A stretch of DNA of 64,000 nt from DATFVJ01 sp963851085 (GTDB taxonomy: Bacteria; Actinomycetota; Actinomycetes; Streptosporangiales; Streptosporangiaceae). The translations under genes were made by a program, and so were the position numbers. Under the pieces are notes generated by a model. It was not told the DNA's origin. It saw only the letters and a program-made list of their open reading frames with translations, and ran no database searches. The stretch lies in assembly GCA_963851085.1 (NCBI GenBank), contig CAWKNX010000014.1, positions 1 to 64,000 on the forward strand. The letters run 5' to 3'. This document shows, piece by piece, positions 33,026 to 40,861 of the stretch (the first letter of the stretch is position 1; every line of letters starts with the position of its first letter).

Positions 33026-33703
33026 ATGCGGGTGCTCGTGGTCGAGGACGAACAGCGGCTCGCCGCGGCCGTCCGGCGCGGCCTGCAGGCCGAGGGCTTC
33101 GCCGTCGATCTCGCCCACAACGGCAACGACGGCCTCCACCTGGCGAGGGAGGGCGGATACGACGCCGTCGTGCTCGACGTGATGCTGCCCGGGCTGTCCG
33201 GGTACCGGGTGTGCGAGCGGCTTCGCGCGGAGGAGAACTGGGTGCCGATCCTCATTCTGTCCGCCAAGGATGGTGAGTACGACCAGGCGGATGGCCTGGA
33301 TCTCGGCGCGGACGATTACCTCACCAAGCCGTTCTCCTATGTCGTGCTCGCCGCACGCCTGCGCGCGCTCCTGCGCCGTGGTGCGAGGCGGAGGCCGGCC
33401 GAGTTGCGCGCCGGTGACCTGGTCCTCGACCCCGGCAGGCGCGAGGTACGGCGCGGTGAAAGCCAGGTAGAGCTCACGCCGCGTGAGTTCTCGCTGCTCG
33501 AGTACCTGCTGCGCCGCGCGGGCGACGTGGTGTCCAAGACCGAGATCCTCGAGCACGTCTGGGACGCGGCGGACACGACCGACCCGAACGCGGTGGAGGT
33601 GTACGTCGGGTACCTGCGCCGCAAAATCGATACGCCGTTCGGGCGGCGCGGCCTGCAAACGGTGCGCGGCGTCGGATACCGGCTGGCCAGCGATGGCGGC
33701 TGA
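33026..33703 (+). CDS. OmpR-family response regulator
   Basis: The 225-residue product has a receiver domain (1-115) with acidic pair E7-D8, phosphoacceptor Asp51 in AVVLDVMLPG and Lys in LTKPFSY. A C-terminal winged helix (about 128-222: VELTPREFSLLEYLLRRAGDVVSKTEILEHVWD through VEVYVGYLRRKID, TVRGVGYRL) follows. The ATG at 33026 is preceded by gggagg. The histidine kinase follows after 27 bases. It probably controls the divergent LolA-like/ABC operon and itself through the direct repeats upstream. Confidence 0.95.
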   Translation: MRVLVVEDEQRLAAAVRRGLQAEGFAVDLAHNGNDGLHLAREGGYDAVVLDVMLPGLSGYRVCERLRAEENWVPILILSAKDGEYDQADGLDLGADDYLTKPFSYVVLAARLRALLRRGARRRPAELRAGDLVLDPGRREVRRGESQVELTPREFSLLEYLLRRAGDVVSKTEILEHVWDAADTTDPNAVEVYVGYLRRKIDTPFGRRGLQTVRGVGYRLASDGG

Positions 33704-33727
33704 GATGGCGGCTGAGATGGCGGCTGA
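33692..33727. repeat. Triple 12-bp repeat carrying the stop codon
   Basis: gatggcggctga occurs three times in a row (33692-33703, 33704-33715, 33716-33727). The first copy ends exactly with the TGA of the response regulator, so the gene has three successive in-frame stops. The histidine kinase GTG follows at 33731. Confidence 0.95.
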
Positions 33728-33730
33728 ACT

Positions 33731-35245
33731 GTGACCAGGCTCTCCGGCTGGTGGCGGCGGCGGGGCCTGCGGGCCCGATTGACCATAACGGCCACCGCGG
33801 GGCTGGCCGTCGCCATCGCCGGCGGCGCCGCACTCGGCACCCGCGCTCTCGCCGATTCACTCGTCGCCGGGCTCGACGGCACCGCGCAGCAAGGGGCCAA
33901 GGGTGTCGCCGCGCTCGTCGACGCCTGCCGGCTGCCCAATCCGGTCCCGGTGGCGGGCGGCACCGTCACCGTGCAGGTTCTCGGTGCGGGCGGCCGGATC
34001 GTAGCGGCATCGCCCGGCGCCGACCGGCTCGTGCCGCTGCTGTCAGGGCGCGGCATCGAGGCCGCGGCACGCAGCGGGCATGCGGTACAGCTCGACGGCG
34101 GGCCCTACGGGCTGCCCGGCTTGCTCAGAGTGGTCGCCGTACCCGCGGACGGCGGTCAGATGGTGATCGCGGCGGTCTCCTTCACCCAGGTGGATGGCAG
34201 CATCCGGATGCTCTGGCACGCCGCGCTCATCGGCACGCCAGTTCTGATCGCGTTCCTCGCCGCGGTGAACTGGCTCGTGATCGGCGGTGCGCTGCGGCCG
34301 ATCGCCGAGTTGCGCAGGGGCGCACAGGAGATCAGCGGAGCGGTCGGCCCGCGGCGGCTGCCCGTGCCACAGACCAGGGACGAGGTGCACAGCCTCGCCG
34401 TAACGCTGAACGACATGCTGTCGCGGCTCGAATCGGCCGAGGAGCGCCAGCGGGCCTTCGTCTCGGACACGGCGCACGAGTTGCGCAGCCCGCTCGCGAG
34501 CATCCGGGCGCAGCTCGAGGTGGCCGTCGACCATCCGGACAGCCAGGACTGGCGGGAGACCGCCCAGGATGTGCTCGCCGACACGCTGCGGCTCGCCAGG
34601 CTGGCCGAGGATCTGCTCGTCCTCGCCCGGCTTGATGAGCGGGCGGGCGGCCGCGCCGTTACCCGGGCCGCCGACCTCACCTCGCTCGCCCGCGACGCCG
34701 CCGCGCGTTACGACGGCGCGCGGGTTCCCGTCACGCTGTCGGCCAGCAGACCTGTGATCACCCGCTGCAACCCGGGCGAAATGACCCGGGTGCTGCTCAA
34801 CCTGATCGACAACGCGGTCAGGTACGCGGGCTCGGGCGTCACCGTCGAGGTGCGGCGCGGCGGCGCGCAAGCGCTGCTCGCCGTCACCGACGACGGGCCG
34901 GGCATCCAACCGGCCGAGATGGAGCGGGTCTTCGGCAGGTTCACCCGCCTGGACGACGCGCGCGGCCGCGGCGACTGCGCCGAGAGCGGCGCAGGGCTTG
35001 GCCTGGCGATCGTGCGGGCCATCGTCAGGGCCCACGGCGGTGCCGTCTGGCTCGAAGACGCGGAGCCCGGCCTGCGCGCCGTCGTCAGGCTGCCCGCCGC
35101 GCCGCAAACCCGCCAGGACGCGCCGCCTACCGCGGCCGACCACGAACACCCGGCGCTGGCCGCACCCGGTCAGGAACCGTCCGCACCCGCCGTACCGAAC
35201 GAGGACCAGGCGGGCGGCCCGGGTGGTCCGCTGCACACCCACTGA
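33731..35245 (+). CDS. Membrane sensor histidine kinase
   Basis: The 504-residue partner kinase has a first membrane helix (about 16-37), an extracytoplasmic sensor of about 120 residues and a second helix (about 162-186). A HAMP linker (GALRPIAELRRGAQEI) leads to HisKA with His249 in VSDTAHELRSPLASIRAQL and an HATPase domain (NLIDNAVRYAGSGV, DDGPGI, GAGLGLAIVRAIVRAHGG). The last 45 residues are Pro/Ala-rich. The GTG at 33731 lacks a clear ribosome site because the 12-bp repeats occupy that place; translation may be coupled to the regulator gene. The sensed signal is unknown; envelope stress is plausible from the neighbours. Confidence 0.94.
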   Translation: MTRLSGWWRRRGLRARLTITATAGLAVAIAGGAALGTRALADSLVAGLDGTAQQGAKGVAALVDACRLPNPVPVAGGTVTVQVLGAGGRIVAASPGADRLVPLLSGRGIEAAARSGHAVQLDGGPYGLPGLLRVVAVPADGGQMVIAAVSFTQVDGSIRMLWHAALIGTPVLIAFLAAVNWLVIGGALRPIAELRRGAQEISGAVGPRRLPVPQTRDEVHSLAVTLNDMLSRLESAEERQRAFVSDTAHELRSPLASIRAQLEVAVDHPDSQDWRETAQDVLADTLRLARLAEDLLVLARLDERAGGRAVTRAADLTSLARDAAARYDGARVPVTLSASRPVITRCNPGEMTRVLLNLIDNAVRYAGSGVTVEVRRGGAQALLAVTDDGPGIQPAEMERVFGRFTRLDDARGRGDCAESGAGLGLAIVRAIVRAHGGAVWLEDAEPGLRAVVRLPAAPQTRQDAPPTAADHEHPALAAPGQEPSAPAVPNEDQAGGPGGPLHTH

Positions 35246-35278
35246 CGCCGAGCCTCACCCGCCGCCAACCGCCGAGCC

Positions 35279-35311
35279 CTTACCCCAGCAATGGCCCGTT
35301 GCTGGGGTAAG
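35279..35311. terminator. Strong hairpin between convergent kinase and aspS
   Basis: cttaccccagcaa (35279-35291) and ttgctggggtaag (35299-35311) form a perfect 13-bp stem with a 7-nt loop, 33 bases after the kinase stop. It has no T-tract but could end transcription from both directions. Confidence 0.6.
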
Positions 35312-35367
35312 AGGCCCACCAATCGGCCATGGTTCGGCTCTCGTGCAGGGACTGACATGGCCGTTAA

Positions 35368-35441
35368 GACCGTATTGCCCCGGGGGGCGACCCCCCGGGA
35401 TCCCCCCGCACCAGCCGATGCCGCCTCCGCGGCAGCCGTTA
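35368..35441. repeat. Dispersed GC-rich element, copy 2
   Basis: gaccgtattgc (35368-35378) and cccccgggatccccccgca (35392-35410) match copy 1. The bases cgcggcagccgtta (35428-35441), which include the aspS stop codon, match copy 3. Within it cccgggggg/ccccccggg (35379-35399, 3-nt loop) forms a 9-bp stem that may terminate aspS. Confidence 0.6.
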
Positions 35442-37190
35442 AGGATCATTCGGCGGGATCACGTCCACGCCCGCTTCGCGCCGCTGGGCTGGAGTGATCC
35501 GGGTGGGGGCGCCGGTCAGCGGGTCGCTGCCAGAAGCCGCCTTCGGGAACGCGATCACGTCCCTGATCGTGGGGCGGCCCGCGAGCAGCGCGGTGACCCG
35601 GTCCCAGCCGAGCGCGATGCCGCCGTGCGGCGGCGGGCCATACTTGAACGCCTCGAGCAGGAACCCGAACTTGGCCCCCGCCTCCTCCCGCGACATGCCG
35701 AGCAGATCGAAGACCCGCTGCTGCATCCCGGCGCGGTGGATACGGATCGAGCCGCCGCCGATCTCGTTGCCGTTGCACACGATGTCGTAGGCATCGGCGA
35801 GCGCGCTTTCCGGTGCCGACTCGAACTTGTCCGCCCACTCGGGCAGCGGCGCGGTGAACGGATGATGCACCGCGGTCCAGCCACCCTCGCCGTCCTCCTC
35901 GAACATCGGGGCGTCGACGACCCAGGTGAAGGCCCACGCGCTCGCGTCGATCAGGCCGCAGCGGCGGCCGATCTCCAGCCGCGCCGCCCCGAGTAGCTGC
36001 CTGGCCTCGGCGGGCTTGCCCGCGGCGAAGAACACGCAGTCGCCTGGCCCGGCGCCTGCCACCGCCGCCAGGCCCGTCCGCTCGGCCTCGGACAGGTTCC
36101 TCGCGACCGGGCCGCCGAGGTCGCCATCGGCGCCGATCGTCGCGTAGGCGAGCCCGCGTGCCCCGCGGGCGCGGGCCCATTCCTGCCAGCCGTCGAGTTC
36201 CCTTCGGGTCTGCGCCGCACCGCCGGGCATCACCACCGCACCGACGTACGGTGCCTGGAAGACACGGAACGGTGTCTGCGCGAAATACCCGGTCAGATCC
36301 GCCAGCTCGCACCCGAAGCGCAGATCCGGCTTGTCGGAGCCGTACCTGTCCATCGCCTCGGCATAGGTCATCCGCGGGATCGGCCGCGGGACGCGGTAGC
36401 CGGTGATCTCGGCCCACAGCCGCTCGACCAGATCCTCGGCGACGGCGACCACGTCCTCGCGGGTGACGAAGCTCATCTCCAGGTCGATCTGGGTGAACTC
36501 CAGCTGCCGGTCCGCGCGAAGGTCCTCGTCACGAAAGCACCGGGCAAGCTGGTAGTAGCGCTCGATGCCGCCGACCATGAGCAGTTGCTTGAACAACTGC
36601 GGCGACTGCGGCAGCGCGTACCAGTGGCCGGGCCGCAGCCGCACAGGCACCAGGAAGTCCCTTGCGCCCTCAGGCGTCGACCTGGTCAGGTACGGGGTCT
36701 CCACCTGAACGAAACGATGCTCGCGCATCACCTCACTGGCCAGGTAGGTGGCCGTGGACCGGATCCGCAGGGCCCGGGCGGTCTCAGCGCGGCGAATGTC
36801 CAGGTAGCGGTACTTGAGCCGGATCTCCTCGCTCAACTCCTCGCCGCCTTCGACGGGGAACGGCAGCGGCGCACACTCGCTGAGCACCTCGACGGTATCG
36901 GCGACGACCTCGATCTCGCCCGTCGGCAGGTCAGGGTTCTCGTTACCGGCCGGCCTCCGGCCGACCCGCCCGGTGACCCGGACGCAGTACTCCGCGCGCA
37001 GATCACCCGCCGCGCCGCCGCTGTCGGGACCGGTGTCCCTGATCACCACCTGCGCGATGCCCGAGCCGTCGCGCAGGTCGATGAAGACCACGCCGCCGTG
37101 GTCGCGGCGGTGCGCCACCCAGCCGGCCAGCGTCACCTGCTGGCCGGCCTGCTCCGCCCGGAGCGTTCCCGCCTCATGAGTGCGGATCAC
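35439..37190 (-). CDS. aspS: Aspartyl-tRNA synthetase
   Basis: This class IIb synthetase charges tRNA-Asp, and in lineages lacking AsnRS also tRNA-Asn. The 583-residue product has the N-terminal OB fold (VTLAGWVAHRRDHGGVVFIDLRD), motif 1 with VMREHRFVQVETPYLT and motif 2 CFRDEDLRADRQLEFTQIDLEMSF. The bacterial GAD insertion (about 290-420) and motif 3 GIALGWDRVTALL complete it. The GTG at 37190 follows aaggag. In mycobacteria and Streptomyces hisS lies between the hydrolase next door and aspS; here none is present. Confidence 0.97.
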   Translation of the reverse strand: MIRTHEAGTLRAEQAGQQVTLAGWVAHRRDHGGVVFIDLRDGSGIAQVVIRDTGPDSGGAAGDLRAEYCVRVTGRVGRRPAGNENPDLPTGEIEVVADTVEVLSECAPLPFPVEGGEELSEEIRLKYRYLDIRRAETARALRIRSTATYLASEVMREHRFVQVETPYLTRSTPEGARDFLVPVRLRPGHWYALPQSPQLFKQLLMVGGIERYYQLARCFRDEDLRADRQLEFTQIDLEMSFVTREDVVAVAEDLVERLWAEITGYRVPRPIPRMTYAEAMDRYGSDKPDLRFGCELADLTGYFAQTPFRVFQAPYVGAVVMPGGAAQTRRELDGWQEWARARGARGLAYATIGADGDLGGPVARNLSEAERTGLAAVAGAGPGDCVFFAAGKPAEARQLLGAARLEIGRRCGLIDASAWAFTWVVDAPMFEEDGEGGWTAVHHPFTAPLPEWADKFESAPESALADAYDIVCNGNEIGGGSIRIHRAGMQQRVFDLLGMSREEAGAKFGFLLEAFKYGPPPHGGIALGWDRVTALLAGRPTIRDVIAFPKAASGSDPLTGAPTRITPAQRREAGVDVIPPNDP

Positions 37191-37344
37191 GAGTGCATCT
37201 CCTTACGACTGCTCCACGAGCCCTGCCACGAGCCCTGCCGCGAGGCCCCGGCCGCGCGCATGGCAGGCCCGGTGGGCCCGCGGCGCTCTGCGACCGCTGA
37301 CTGGATCATTTTCCCGAACGGCTGCGCGGGGCTCACGTCGGCCC

Positions 37345-38178
37345 CTATAGCCTCCTGGCCCGGGCATTCTCTCCCGCGCCCGCCTCGGGGTACCCGCCGC
37401 CGGCCGGGCCGGGAGCGCCGGCAGCGTCCTCGGCGGCCTCGGCGGCCTGGCGTACCAGCGGCACGAGGAACGGATTGCTCGCGCGCTCCGCGCCGATCGT
37501 CGTGTCCGGGCCATGCCCGGGCAGGACCACGGTCTGCGCGGGTAGCGGCAGGCAGACCCGGGCGAGGCTCTCCATGATCGTCTGGTAGTCACCACCGGGC
37601 AGGTCGGTGCGCCCGATCGAGCCAGCGAACAGCAGGTCACCAGAGAACAGGATGCCCGCCTCGTCCGCCGCCTGCTGATGCTGGCTCTGCGCGGCACTTC
37701 CGGGCGCGGCGTAGGCCGGGCCCGGCGTCTCGCCCGGCAGGCGGAAGATGACCGACCCTGGTGTGTGACCCGGCGCATGTCCCACGGTGATCTCGAGCCC
37801 GGCTATTCGCAGCGTCAGGCCGTCCGTCAGTTCCCTGACGTCATCGGGCTCGGACAGTTTCAGCCCGCCGAACAACTGCTGGGCCGGGCCGAGTGAGAAG
37901 CCGCGCGCCGGGTCCGACAGCAGTTCCCTGTCGCCGGTGTGAATGTAGGCGGGCACGTTCTTGGCACCGCACACCGGGGCGACCGACCAGACATGGTCGA
38001 TGTGACCGTGCGTGAGCAACACGGCGACCGGCTTCAGCCGGTGCTCGCGCAGCCGCTCATCGATGCCCCGCTCGGCGTTCTGGCCAGGGTCGATGATGAC
38101 GCATTCCTCGCCGGGCGCGGGCGCGACCAGGTAGCAGTTGGCGGCGAACGAGCCTGCGGGAAAGCCGGTGACGAGCAC
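37345..38178 (-). CDS. Metallo-beta-lactamase-fold hydrolase (glyoxalase II-like)
   Basis: The 277-residue product carries the zinc motif THGHIDH (His57, His59, Asp61, His62), GHAPGHTPGSVIF, the bridging aspartate in LFSGDLLFAGSIGRTDL and the last histidine in VLPGHGPDTTIG. This matches the glyoxalase II/YcbL subgroup, thioesterases or sulphur transferases in the cytoplasm. A Gln/Ala/Pro-rich insert of about 20 residues lies before LFSGD. The GTG at 38178 has no strong ribosome site. It faces the cyclophilin gene across a 315-base divergent gap, as in mycobacteria. Confidence 0.9.
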   Translation of the reverse strand: MLVTGFPAGSFAANCYLVAPAPGEECVIIDPGQNAERGIDERLREHRLKPVAVLLTHGHIDHVWSVAPVCGAKNVPAYIHTGDRELLSDPARGFSLGPAQQLFGGLKLSEPDDVRELTDGLTLRIAGLEITVGHAPGHTPGSVIFRLPGETPGPAYAAPGSAAQSQHQQAADEAGILFSGDLLFAGSIGRTDLPGGDYQTIMESLARVCLPLPAQTVVLPGHGPDTTIGAERASNPFLVPLVRQAAEAAEDAAGAPGPAGGGYPEAGAGENARARRL

Positions 38179-38493
38179 GCTCGTAGGGTACCGAGGATGA
38201 CCGGGGTGCTGCGAACCGATAACGGATCACGCGAAATGGGCCCGGCGGCCGGTACGATTCGCGAAGTTTCCCTGTCGAGGTTTCCCGTCACTTCCCGCCC
38301 GCGGGAAAAGCCCGGAGCCGGGCAGGCCCTGACTGATAAACACTGTGTGCAGGCGCGAGCATGGCAAGTGCCTGAGATGGTGCGTCCACGCTCACCATGT
38401 CAGGCGGCAGGAACGCGGCGACGACGTAAATAAGGCAACCAGGACTGGTCCGCAAGCGCATACGGTACAACCAGGACAAGGAGGACTGGACGG
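38179..38493. other. Divergent gap, hydrolase/cyclophilin
   Basis: The region probably holds both divergent promoters. No convincing -10/-35 pair, repeat or small gene was seen. The aaggagg ribosome site of the cyclophilin gene is at its right end. Confidence 0.4.
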
Positions 38494-39351
38494 GTGGGTA
38501 AGCAGGATCGCCAGCGCAAGCTGGCCCGCGCGCGGTACGAGCGCCAGCAGCGGCGTCGTGCCATGCGGACCAGGCGCGTACGGCAGTGGACCGCTATCAG
38601 CGGCGCGGGGGCCGCGGTCATCGTGCTTGCCGTGATCGGCTACCTCGTGTTCGCTCCCACCGGCGGGACCCCGGCCGCCTCACCCACGCATTCAGCGACC
38701 CCGTCGGCGACTCCGTCACCGGCACCGGCCAGCGCCGCTCCCACGGCGACCGTGCAGCCGGCCGCCGCGGTGTCGCACTGCACCTACATTTCGGCGCCCC
38801 CGGCGGCACGCAAGGTGGGCACCCCTCCTGCGAAGCCCGCTGTTAATGCCACATACCAGGCGACGATCCGGACTAACCGCGGGAACATCGTCATCGACCT
38901 CGCGCACAGCAAAGCCACCTGCACCGTCAATTCGTTCGTCTATCTGGCCGCCCAGAACTACTTCAGCAACACCAAGTGCCACAGGCTCACCACCAGCGGC
39001 ATCTATGTGCTCCAGTGCGGCGATCCGACCGGAACGGGATCTGGCGGCCCGGGTTACCGGTTCGCGAACGAAGTCGCCGGAGACAGCGCCACCGCGAGCG
39101 CTGTCTTTCCCGCGGGCACCGTCGCGATGGCGCATTCGAGCCAGGCGAGCAGCAATGGCAGCCAGTTCTTCCTCGTGTACAAGGCCACGACGCTGCCGCC
39201 CGACTACACGCCGTTCGGCACGATCACATCGGGCCTGAGTGTCCTGCAGAGCGTGGCCAGTGCCGGGATCGCCTCCAACGCCAACGGCGCTGGGGACGGG
39301 CCGCCGAAAGAGAGCGTCATCATCGAGAGCGTGAGCATCAAGAGGACCTGA
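38494..39351 (+). CDS. Membrane-anchored peptidyl-prolyl isomerase (cyclophilin)
   Basis: This enzyme catalyses proline cis-trans isomerisation outside the membrane. The 285-residue product has a basic N-terminus, one membrane helix (about 33-53), a Ser/Thr/Pro linker and a cyclophilin domain. Recognisable parts are RTNRGNIVIDLAHSKATCTVNSFVYLAAQNYFSNTKCHRL, GIYVLQCGDPTGTGSGGPGYRFANE and MAHSSQASSNGSQFFLVY. The usual FHR appears as CHR and the Q of LQ(G/C)GDP is kept, so activity is likely. The GTG at 38494 has aaggagg upstream. It lies next to rel, as in mycobacteria. Confidence 0.92.
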   Translation: MGKQDRQRKLARARYERQQRRRAMRTRRVRQWTAISGAGAAVIVLAVIGYLVFAPTGGTPAASPTHSATPSATPSPAPASAAPTATVQPAAAVSHCTYISAPPAARKVGTPPAKPAVNATYQATIRTNRGNIVIDLAHSKATCTVNSFVYLAAQNYFSNTKCHRLTTSGIYVLQCGDPTGTGSGGPGYRFANEVAGDSATASAVFPAGTVAMAHSSQASSNGSQFFLVYKATTLPPDYTPFGTITSGLSVLQSVASAGIASNANGAGDGPPKESVIIESVSIKRT

Positions 39352-39401
39352 GCCAATCGAAGACGGCAGGGCCTTTGACTGAAGGAGCCAGGAGGTCTGC
39401 G

Positions 39402-40640
39402 GTGAGCACCCCGAACGATCCGTGGGGCCGGGTTGACGCCGACGGCACCGTATTCGTGCGGACAGCCGATGGTGAGCGTCCGATTGGCTCCTGGCAGGCG
39501 GGGGATGCGGCAGAGGCACTTGCCTTCTTCAAGCGCAAGTTCGAGGCGCTTGTCACCGAGGTGGACCTGCTCGAGCAGCGGATCAAGACCACCGACCTGT
39601 CGCCCGCGCACGCCCAGGCAGGGATCGAGCGCCTGGTCGAGTCCGTCACCGGCGCCCACGCGATAGGCGACCTCGACGGCCTGCTGGCCCGGATCGAGGA
39701 CCTGCGCGGCCTGGTCGATCACCGCCGCGAGGAGTTCAAGGCCGCGCGTGAGGACGCGCGCAAGGAAGCCAGGGAGATCAAGGAACGGATCGTCGCGGAG
39801 GCGGAGCGCATCGCCGCGGAAGCGACGCACTGGAAGATCAGCGGCGAGCGGATGCGCCAGCTTCTGGAGGAATGGAAGGCGGCTCCGCGCGCGGAGCGTG
39901 CGGTCGAGGCCGTGCTGTGGAAGCGCCTTTCCGCGGCGCGGAATGCCTTCACCAAGCGCCGCAAGGCCTACTTCTCCACCCTGGAAACCGAGCGGGAGGC
40001 CACCCGGATCCGCAAGGAGAAGCTGGTCGCTGAGGCCGAGGCCCTCGCATCCTCGACCGACTGGACGGCTACCGCGAACGCGTTCCGCGAGCTGATGCGT
40101 TCGTGGAAGTCGGCGGGACGCGCGGCACGCGGTATCGAGGACGAGCTGTGGAACCGGTTCAAGGCGGCGCAGGACACCTTCTTCACGGCGCGCGGCGAGT
40201 TGTTCGCGCAGCGCGACGCGGAGTTGCGTGAACACGCGGCGGCGAAGGAGAAGCTGCTCACGGAGGCGGAACGCCTGCTCCCGGTGAAGGATGTCCGCGC
40301 CGCGCGGTCGGCCCTGCGGGCAATACAGGAACGCTGGGAGGAGGCGGGCCCCGTGCCGCGGGAAGCGCGCGAGCATCTCGAGTCGGGGCTGCGGAAAGTC
40401 GAGGACGCGGTCCGCAAGGCGGAGGACACGCAGTGGCGGCGGGCCAACCCGGAGGCGCGCGCGCGAGCCGAGGGCACCGTGGCGCAACTGCGTGCGGCCA
40501 TCAGCGGGCTCGAGAAACAGCTCGCGGGTGCGCGCGAGCAAGGCGACGAAAAGGCGGCGGCGCGAGCCGACGAGGCGCTCACGGCGCGCAGGTCCTGGCT
40601 CGCCGAGGCGGAGCGGACCCTGTCGGAGTTCAGCGGCTGA
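39402..40640 (+). CDS. DUF349 coiled-coil protein
   Basis: The 412-residue, highly charged helical protein contains repeated DUF349 units. Each has a Trp-centred pattern, WKISGERMRQLLEEWKAAPRA, WTATANAFRELMRSWKSAGRA and RSALRAIQERWEEAGPVPRE, spaced about 70-80 residues. It lacks membrane segments. The GTG at 39402 has aggagg six bases upstream. It follows the cyclophilin gene by 50 bases and converges on rel, the arrangement seen in Streptomyces. The role is unknown; the structure suggests a scaffold or nucleic-acid-related function. Confidence 0.9.
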   Translation: MSTPNDPWGRVDADGTVFVRTADGERPIGSWQAGDAAEALAFFKRKFEALVTEVDLLEQRIKTTDLSPAHAQAGIERLVESVTGAHAIGDLDGLLARIEDLRGLVDHRREEFKAAREDARKEAREIKERIVAEAERIAAEATHWKISGERMRQLLEEWKAAPRAERAVEAVLWKRLSAARNAFTKRRKAYFSTLETEREATRIRKEKLVAEAEALASSTDWTATANAFRELMRSWKSAGRAARGIEDELWNRFKAAQDTFFTARGELFAQRDAELREHAAAKEKLLTEAERLLPVKDVRAARSALRAIQERWEEAGPVPREAREHLESGLRKVEDAVRKAEDTQWRRANPEARARAEGTVAQLRAAISGLEKQLAGAREQGDEKAAARADEALTARRSWLAEAERTLSEFSG

Positions 40641-40766
40641 CTTCGGCTGCACGGCGCCGCCGGCCCAGCCCTCAGCAGATATCCACACCCGTCACGAAGC
40701 CATCCACAGATTCTCGTTCCCCCCTGCCGCCCCTCTTGACAGCCTGGCAAGATCGTCAGTAGGGCA

Positions 40767-40791
40767 AAGGCCCCATGGGTGGGTGGGCCTT
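40767..40791. terminator. Weak hairpin between DUF349 gene and rel
   Basis: aaggccc (40767-40773) and gggcctt (40785-40791) form a 7-bp stem with an 11-nt loop in the 221-base convergent gap. No T-tract, so only a candidate terminator. Confidence 0.3.
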
Positions 40792-40861
40792 GTATGAAGG
40801 GCGACCTTGCCTGAGTGCGGGGCTTCGGAGATGTGGAGCGGCCGGGTGCGGATTCGGGCGG

